From Homarus americanus (taxonomy: Eukaryota; Arthropoda; Malacostraca; Decapoda; Nephropidae): 64,000 nt of DNA. The position numbers and the translations under genes are program-made. Below, piece by piece: positions 56,276-64,000 of this stretch. Each line of letters opens with the position of its first letter. Position 1 is the stretch's first letter. The notes below the pieces were generated by a model that worked only from the letters and a program-made list of their open reading frames with translations, was not told the DNA's origin and searched no databases. Where the stretch lies: the NCBI RefSeq assembly GCF_018991925.1, contig NW_024736071.1, forward strand, positions 8,295,453 to 8,359,452, written 5' to 3'.

Positions 56276-57050
56276 AGCTAGGATTCCATTCACGCAGTAA
56301 CGGTAGCATTAGCGCCCAAAATAGAACATATTGAAATGTACACGGCTGTTTTCATTGTCACGGTTGCGTTAGCGTTATGCGTTTGCAGTACATTTCAATC
56401 GGTCCCTGAAGCGATTGAAAACGCAACAGTATGAAAATGGACGAGGGAATCCCACACTATGAAGGTCATTAGTCCTAGTTTCATACACGTGCTCTCCTCA
56501 CCCAGCAAAGGGCCTCGAGGAAAAAAAAATTATGTCAAGGAGACTGAGAAGTTGATTGAATTTGGGTGCCAACATGAGTGTGTTTATAATGCAAGTTTGA
56601 CCTCCTACAAGGATGTACAACTGGTCCACAATACATGGAAAAGCATCATTGATATCGTGGTTAGGGAGGATTTGGATGGTGAGTATCACAGGGAAAAGCG
56701 ATGACCATACAAGTATTTCTCCATCCAAGTTTAGCTCTTTTACCAAAGTATTTTAGGCTCCAAATTGGGACCGATTCAGCAGCAATTTATGCACCCACCA
56801 TCTATGTTCCCTTGACCGTTTTCCCATTGCATCAAGCATGATCTATTACAAAACCAGGGTAATTAATAGCAAATCATCCTGCTCATATAAATAGCGTCGT
56901 AGCTTCGATGCACTGTGAGCCATCTTTCCTATCCTGTTCCTATAGAATATGCAACTGCAAATGGAAAAAAAAGTGTGCCCGTTTTCCAAAGCAATTTAAC
57001 GCAAACACATACCGCAAACGCACTGCAAACACATATATGGAATCCTAGCT
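56276..57050. mobile_element. PIF/Harbinger-like element carrying a MADF ORF
   Basis: Terminal inverted repeats AGCTAGGATTCCAT (56276-56289) and ATGGAATCCTAGCT (57037-57050) are perfect over 14 bp and flanked by TTA on both sides (56273-56275, 57051-57053). A 3-bp TTA/TAA duplication is characteristic of PIF/Harbinger. The 775-bp element contains an 81-codon MADF frame but no DDE transposase, so it is an internally deleted non-autonomous copy. It splits the antisense LINE RT remnant, giving a clear insertion order. Confidence 0.8.
56459..56704 (+). CDS. MADF-domain protein fragment of a Harbinger-type transposon
   Basis: An 81-codon open frame starting at ATG 56459. Residues about 30-75 fit the MADF DNA-binding domain: EKLIEFGCQHECVYN, then SYKDVQLVHNTWKSIIDIV (pattern: LIxxVxxxPxLYDxxxxxYKDxxxxxxAWxxI). 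PIF/Harbinger elements typically encode such a Myb/MADF protein alongside the transposase to bind element ends and import the transposase. The usual aromatic at the NTW tryptophan is kept. The frame ends right after the domain, so the protein is truncated. No stop or shift occurs inside the domain. Expression is unknown. Confidence 0.65.
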   Translation: MKVISPSFIHVLSSPSKGPRGKKNYVKETEKLIEFGCQHECVYNASLTSYKDVQLVHNTWKSIIDIVVREDLDGEYHREKR

Positions 57051-57165
57051 TTAGCCATATTCTTCACCTTTTTTTTCACTAATCTGTTAACCAATTTTTC
57101 TAACACTCTTTACTCTCCGTAACAAGAGCAGTATCATCTACATTGTGTATATTTGATTGACTTAA

Positions 57166-57952
57166 CTAAAAACTTTCTTTAAAAATTCTTAATAGATATT
57201 ATATTGTGGAATAGTCAGGAAGAATGTGTGAAACTTTCCTAAAAAAAATCTCTGAAATTCCATAAGATATGTTGTGAATATAGAAATGAAATTGGGCAAG
57301 ACATAACGAGGGTGTGAACAATGCAAATATTCACACGGAGGCGATGCATCTGAGTTAGCAATTGAAAATGGTTTCTACTGCATTAAATAAATTTTATAGG
57401 GATGACTGGGTGATTCTGTACACATATGGATTAAGTTACTTGGAGCTCCCGTGTTACAAACATACAAAACCACCATGGAGAAAAGATATAAACTCCTGTA
57501 CACTTAATAGCATATCAAGGGCATCCTAGATATAAAGCTGTATCCAAAATCAATGTTGTCTCCTAAATTAATGGAATCACTGACCCTTACTTGACGGCAA
57601 GTCGTTGTGCTGAACCTCCCCACCAACACACCTATTACTTGAATGATCTAACAACCATTGCGAGGGACACTGCTGTTTGGGTTAATGTAAGAGGTTTATA
57701 CAGAGCTATTCCGAGCGATCATCCAGATTATACTTCGAGAAAAAAACTTCAATAGACATAACTTACAACTACAATATTGTATAGTAAATATGATTTACAA
57801 GCTTTTAACAGCGGTGATTCGAGGTAATGAACGGCTGCCCCTCACGCCTCGTCATGACCCCCCCTCCACCCACACACAACCAACGTGTGGCCATGTGCGT
57901 GTGTACTGTATATGGTGACACAACAGGCTATGTGAAATATTGTTAACACCAC
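57166..57952. other. Unique AT-rich DNA, no gene seen
   Basis: No domain or transposon end recognised. Confidence 0.45.
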
Positions 57953-57981
57953 ATTTCTCTCTCTCTCTCTCTCTCTCTCTG
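57953..57981. repeat. (CT)n microsatellite
   Basis: Short CT run. Confidence 0.93.
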
Positions 57982-58130
57982 CTAAGCCACACTAACAAAT
58001 TTGCTGTTAATATAGCAACAATATACATGCAAGCCAAAGGCCACTACTTGACTGTCGATTTTAGTTAGTGAATGAGGAAATCAAGGAAACATGTAAGGAG
58101 TCCAGCCATGCCCTCTTTGGTTATTTTTTC

Positions 58131-58389
58131 TAAACCACCCATCACCTTTTTTCACAGGAAAAAAAAAATTCGCAAATTTTCTTTCTGTTTTAGAGGATTC
58201 TGACATTTATATTTGGGGCAAATCACTTTTTTAGTTAGTTTAGGTTAGGACGTGGCCTGTTAGGTCAGGTAACCTAACCTAACTATAAAAAGTGATTTGC
58301 CCCAAAGATAAATGTCAGAATCCTCTAAAACGGAAAGAAAATTTGCGAAAAAATTATTTTTTCCTGTGAAAAAAGGTGATGGATGGTTA
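58131..58389. mobile_element. Near-perfect fold-back MITE, about 259 bp
   Basis: Arms of about 120 bp, 58131-58250 and 58270-58389, are inverted copies with few mismatches (ends TAAACCACCCATCACC and GGTGATGGATGGTTA). Around the centre both arms carry TTAGGTTAGG / CCTAACCTAA words. Transcripts would form a long hairpin. No coding capacity. The target duplication is not clear (possibly TA). Confidence 0.8.
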
Positions 58390-58548
58390 ACGAAACGAGA
58401 GCGACGCTGAGTGTCACAATAACATGAAATTGGGACTTGGAAAAATACGTGATTTTTACAAGTAATAAATCGCGAATATCGCGTTTATTTTTGGTCTGCG
58501 CCGCTTAATGCCAAGTATATTCTTTCGTTACTCGGTGAGATCTACAAA

Positions 58549-58802
58549 ATGGTAAGAAAAAAAATCATTAAAAGGAGATGGGTTGATAACGAAAAATACT
58601 CCCTCTTTTTGTCTTTATTATTCAGGAAAGCCTTCAACCGGCCATTCAATATTAACTTTTTCTCTTCAATGTCATCCACCAATAATAAAGTCTGGTCTGC
58701 TATCCAGTTGGGCTTCCTTTTCTTTAGTGGGGTTGAGACTTCCATTTCCTCAATAACATGATTGTTTACAAACAGCACGGCAAGGAATAAATCCTCCTTC
58801 AA
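58549..58802 (-). pseudogene. Myb/SANT-like (zeste-type) DNA-binding domain fragment
   Basis: Open on the - strand from 58802 to 58542 (86 codons). LKKRKPNWIADQTLLLVDDI then EEKKLILNGRLKAFLNNKDK fits the Myb/SANT-like domain of zeste/MSANTD proteins (pattern KRKxNWxxxExxxLvxxvexxkxiLxGkxx). The final helix with its Trp and Ile is lost to a frame change after DKKRE. Such domains occur in Harbinger accessory proteins and in host regulators. Surrounding repeats favour a transposon relic. Confidence 0.5.
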
Positions 58803-58809
58803 ACCGCAT

Positions 58810-60796
<1,987 letters not shown>

Positions 60797-60818
60797 GGTG
60801 TGTGTGTGTGTGTGTGTG
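60797..60818. repeat. (TG)n microsatellite followed by G-rich DNA
   Basis: A short TG run, then G-rich sequence with GGGGCAT and GGTTGGGGC words up to about 61080. No gene seen there. Confidence 0.9.
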
Positions 60819-61224
60819 AGTGGGGGGGAATGGATGGAAGTAGATGAGTATGACGACGATGGGGTCAGGCGAGCGAAATGGGGGCATGATAGGTTAGGGG
60901 CGGAGCGTTATCTACTCAGGCTGGGGTATAAAATTCCAGGTTGGGGCACTGACAGACTTGGGGCATAGTCAGGGGTTGGGCGTGGCCGGGTAGATGCGGA
61001 AGGGAAGGGCGGGGCGGGGCGAGATCGAAAGTGGAGCAGAACGGGGCATGATGATCCAAGGGTGAAGGGGGAGCGGAGAAACCATCTAGACAGAGCATTT
61101 GTTTTCATTTATCTCTTCTCCGCCCCTGAACGTACATAATATTCACTATTGAGTTCAGTATAACGAGGAATTTTATAGTCTGTCGATTTCTGTCTCCAAT
61201 GTTGACGTTTTACCCATTAGCACC

Positions 61225-62056
61225 AATACCATCACAATCACCATAGCTATTACATCACCCTCATCACTATCACCATCACTACCACCATCAATCTCACCAC
61301 AACCACCATTATCCTCACCACTACCACCACCACAACCATCACTACTACTACCACCATCACCCTCACAATTACCACACCACCCTCACTTTCACTATTACCA
61401 ACAGCACCATCACTCTCACTACTACCATCATCACTATCATCCCTCACCATCATCACTCTCACCACCACCACCACCATCACCACCCTCACCTTCACCACTA
61501 TAAATACAACCATCACCATCATCATCACCCTCACCACTACCCTCACAACAACTACTACTATCACCACCACCCTCACTACTAGCACCACACCATCATCCAT
61601 ATCACAACAACAAAAATAACAACACAACCACCACCACAACACCACCTCCAACACTACCATAAAATCCATCACCAAAACACCAACACCACCACCCAATATA
61701 AAAACCACCACCACAATACCACCACCACCACAACAGCACCTCCGACACTACCACCAGAATACCACCACCGCCACACCACCACCTCCAACACCACCACCAT
61801 AAAATCCACCAGCCACCAAAACAACACTACCACCACCATACCACCACCACCACCACCGCCGCCGCAACACCACCACCGCCACACCACCACCACAACACCA
61901 CCACCTCCAACACCACCACGGTAAAAGCCGCCATCACCCACCACCACCTCAACACCACCGCCACCACACAACCACTACAACACCGCCACCACCATAACAC
62001 CACCATCACCACCAAAACAGGATCACGGCCACCACAACACCGCTACCATCACCGCC
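61225..62056. repeat. (ACC)n / CACCATCACC array, 5' flank of LINE copy
   Basis: About 830 bp of CAC, ACC, ATC and ACA triplets with interruptions. Valine/glycine-rich frames on the - strand (154, 100 and 62 codons) are artefacts. It directly precedes the sense LINE copy. Confidence 0.96.
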
Positions 62057-63408
62057 AGAATTGTATGAACTCGCCAAAATGTACAGTATATAGGAGGCCG
62101 GCTGTTACACTGGATAAGTAGTTACCTGCTACACTGTTTCAGGGTTACAAAAGTGAAGTTAAAGATATGCATCTTGGCACCCGTCAAGGTGGAGTACTTA
62201 GTCCCAATTTGTTCAATGTTCTTATGAATGCACTATTAAAGGCAATCTCAGACAGCCACAGCAATATTACCGTTAGCTATGGTTATGATATTCTTATACA
62301 TACTAAAACTCATCGTGAAATGCAAACCACCCTGAACCATGTACAGTCAGCCTGTGAGAACCTTGGTCTCATCATCTCTACTGAGAAAACTAAAGATTCA
62401 AAGCTTAAGACAGGTAACAACACCAGTGACTATGTCTCCTCTTTTAAATATCTCAGTGTCTTTATCCCCTGTACCTCACCTGCCATACAACAGTTAACCT
62501 GCCAATGTACTGATAGGTTAAACCCCTTAAATGTATAGCGGGGTACAACCCACATTATGGCGCTAATATCAGAATTGTCAAAACAATGTACCTACAGTAG
62601 GCTATATACGACCTCTGATAGATTACCACGCATCATCCCTGGTCCTGCGTGACGGAAAAGGCTTTGACAAGTTCGAAAAAATGCAAAATAAAGCCCTTGG
62701 AATTATCTTAGGCTGTCCCATGAACACTAAAGTACTCAGTATGAGGAAACACTAGGTATACCCAGTGTCAAAGATAGAATATTGAAGTCATTCTCATGAT
62801 AGCCCTGAGGCTCTTGTGTGGTGATCCAGACAGCATTGCTTCTAGGAAACTGCTAGGATATACGAGTCATGAAACTGGTTAATCTAAATGGATCCAAACT
62901 GCTGCTCCACATATGAGGATGTTTGGACTAGACCATCTGTAACAAAGCTGAGACACTGCAGCGTCTTCTGCCACCCTGGCGGTCAGTTCCCTTCGACATC
63001 ACGAAACCCCTGTACCCGCCAAAATGACGGACCACACAAACCTTATCTCCGAAACACTGCCAAAGTGAGAGCTCTCCAACACAAACACACAAACTACAGA
63101 CTGAAAATAACGTCACACAGACCCTCTACACTGACGGCTCTGTTAACACTGTCTGTGGGAGGGCTGGAAGAGCTGTCATTGTGACTCAGCCTAACGGTAA
63201 TGTAATAGTGAAAGGAGCTAGAATTAGTAACTGGGCATCCACTCTACAAACTGAACTATTTGCCGCACTCACAGCTCTAAACTTGTTGAAGACACTGCCA
63301 CTGACAGTCTCAACACAACTGACTCCTTATCCTCACTGCTTGCTCGTGATACTCTAAACTCAGATTGTCACCCGCTTGTCTCTGAAGCCAGACACAAGTA
63401 TATGTGTC
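62057..63408 (+). mobile_element. I-like LINE, 5'- and 3'-truncated sense copy
   Basis: The frame 62167-62538 reads MHLGTRQGGVLSPNLFNVLM (RT motif B) and SYGYDILIHTKT (motif C region with the YADD box decayed to YGYD), then ENLGLIISTEKTK and VSSFKYLSVFIPC. Later frames carry GYIRSLIDYHASSLVL, KALGIILGCPMNTKVLSMR, LDHL..AETLQRLLPPWRSV, TLYTDGSVNT (RNase H) and DSLSSLLA. It lacks the hAT and retroposon insertions of the 49-kb copy and so provides both empty sites. It stops abruptly at a (CAC)n array. Confidence 0.87.
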
Positions 63409-63615
63409 ACCACCACCACAATAACACCACGACCACAACATCATCACCACCACCACAATAACACCACGACCACAACATCACCACCACCACCACAACACCA
63501 CGACCATAACATCACCAACACCACAACAACAATCGCCACCATAAAAAAACACCACCACCACAACACCACCACCACAACAACAACACAACTACCACCATCA
63601 CTACAACACCACTAC
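63409..63615. repeat. (CAC)n / ACCACCACAACACC array, 3' flank of LINE copy
   Basis: CACCACCACAATAACACCAC-type repeats begin directly after the LINE sequence ATATGTGT. Histidine/threonine/proline frames are artefacts. Confidence 0.95.
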
Positions 63616-63711
63616 CATCAACCACTGTTTCACTTCCCATTCTCTCAACAGAGCTTCATCACACTCTGGCTTAAACCCCATACACTTCCCCTTCTCTCAC
63701 TAATACAATAA

Positions 63712-63895
63712 AGTAGGTTCAACCACTCCCCTGTCCACCCCCATCCTTGCCTCTCCATACAGTGCATCTACGGCTTCTTGCCCTAAGCTACTCTGTGATT
63801 CAATTCATTACTCCTCGATCAATTTACTGACACATCCACTCCCAGATATCTGAAAAACCTCACTCTCTCCATTCTATCTCCCATTTCAGTAATAA
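63712..63895 (-). pseudogene. LINE reverse-transcriptase fragment (thumb region)
   Basis: The - strand reads TEMGDRMERVRFFRYLGVDV, then NELNHRVA.GKKP..MHCMERQG and EPTLLY. The pattern (xxFRYLGVxxxxDGxxxxEVxxRV) is the region after the RT catalytic motif in RTE/ERT-type LINEs. It is shorter and from a different family than the I-like copies nearby. Confidence 0.65.
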
Positions 63896-64000
63896 TGATG
63901 AGAAATAATACTAAAAAGAATAAGAGAAATGTGAAGAAATCCAAATAAGAATAAATAGGTTATAATAAAAACATCAAATTAAACTTTTTCTTCCCCTAAC
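63896..64000. other. AT-rich DNA at window edge
   Basis: No feature recognised. Confidence 0.4.

Larger units (their letters stand above)
55628..57165 (-). mobile_element. LINE reverse-transcriptase remnant (second family), antisense, split by a DNA transposon
   Basis: On the - strand, 57165-57051 reads NVDDTALVTESKE (RT motif C, AVDD form). After the inserted element at 56276-57050 come LRVNAVKTKAMIVPNNEYIL, KIKIMIDGRELK, GVTLVV, ISYTDKGINENTLLEIYKIR and finally LAQERFEWMTVVANPQT. This is the YADD, thumb and ERT-type C-terminal arrangement of RTE/CR1-like LINEs, including the terminal AxxRxxWRxxVA motif. It is heavily frameshifted and its 5' part is absent. Confidence 0.75.

Noticed and set aside
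61250..62015. Val/Gly/Met-rich frames on the - strand
   Set aside because: (ACC)n trinucleotide array translation.

Overview
This window is repeat-dominated eukaryotic nuclear DNA and I see no convincing host gene in it. It consists of very long (TA)n tracts, dozens of minisatellite arrays, polypyrimidine deserts and decayed transposable elements. The mix suggests an arthropod, most likely a decapod crustacean. That inference rests on a tRNA-derived SINE at 13.95-14.19 kb resembling a family I associate with decapods, on extreme microsatellite density, and on arthropod-style LINE, Penelope, hAT and PIF/Harbinger remnants. Nearly all long open frames are translations of tandem repeats (YIYIYI, HTHTHT, LLCVCYLL, SPTPTTL and similar) and are not genes.

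Layout. 1-4378 is a perfect inverted duplication centred on a 100-N gap, most simply an assembly join of one contig to its own reverse complement. 4.4-10.1 kb is AT/pyrimidine-rich DNA with a 22-bp minisatellite, a small fold-back element and microsatellites. 10.1-12.2 kb is a long (TA)n tract followed by a degenerate Penelope-like element (reverse transcriptase, GIY-YIG endonuclease, 3' ribozyme-like hairpin). 13.9-25.8 kb holds two SINE families, a TTAA-flanked MITE and arrays with 16-, 25-, 24- and about 80-bp units. 26.8-36.6 kb is a succession of arrays (49-, 50-, 35- and 20-bp units and the AAGTAACACAGACACAC family around a second 100-N gap). 36.8-41.5 kb is one GT-rich minisatellite locus split by (TA)n, (ATA)n, an antisense LINE copy and a TIR element. 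42-49.4 kb is further minisatellite and purine-rich DNA.

49.4-54.5 kb is the most informative stretch: a decayed but nearly end-to-end I-like LINE (gag-like ORF1 with zinc knuckles, endonuclease, RT remnant, RNase H). It is interrupted by a palindromic element, a hAT transposon with an 8-bp target duplication, and a short retroposon with a 13-bp target duplication. 55.6-57.2 kb is an antisense RT remnant of another LINE, split by a PIF/Harbinger-like element that still carries a MADF open frame. 58.1-58.8 kb has a near-perfect fold-back and a Myb/SANT-like fragment. 61.2-63.6 kb is a second sense copy of the I-like LINE inside (ACC)n arrays, and 63.7-63.9 kb is another antisense RT fragment.

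The main biological observation is that all three I-like LINE copies (39.4, 49.4 and 62.1 kb) sit inside CACC-type arrays on both sides, each with its sense strand on the C-rich strand. The short retroposon within the 49-kb copy ends in the same CAATAAACTA tail as the LINE copies. Together these suggest a LINE with microsatellite target preference and a short retroposon partner that it mobilises.
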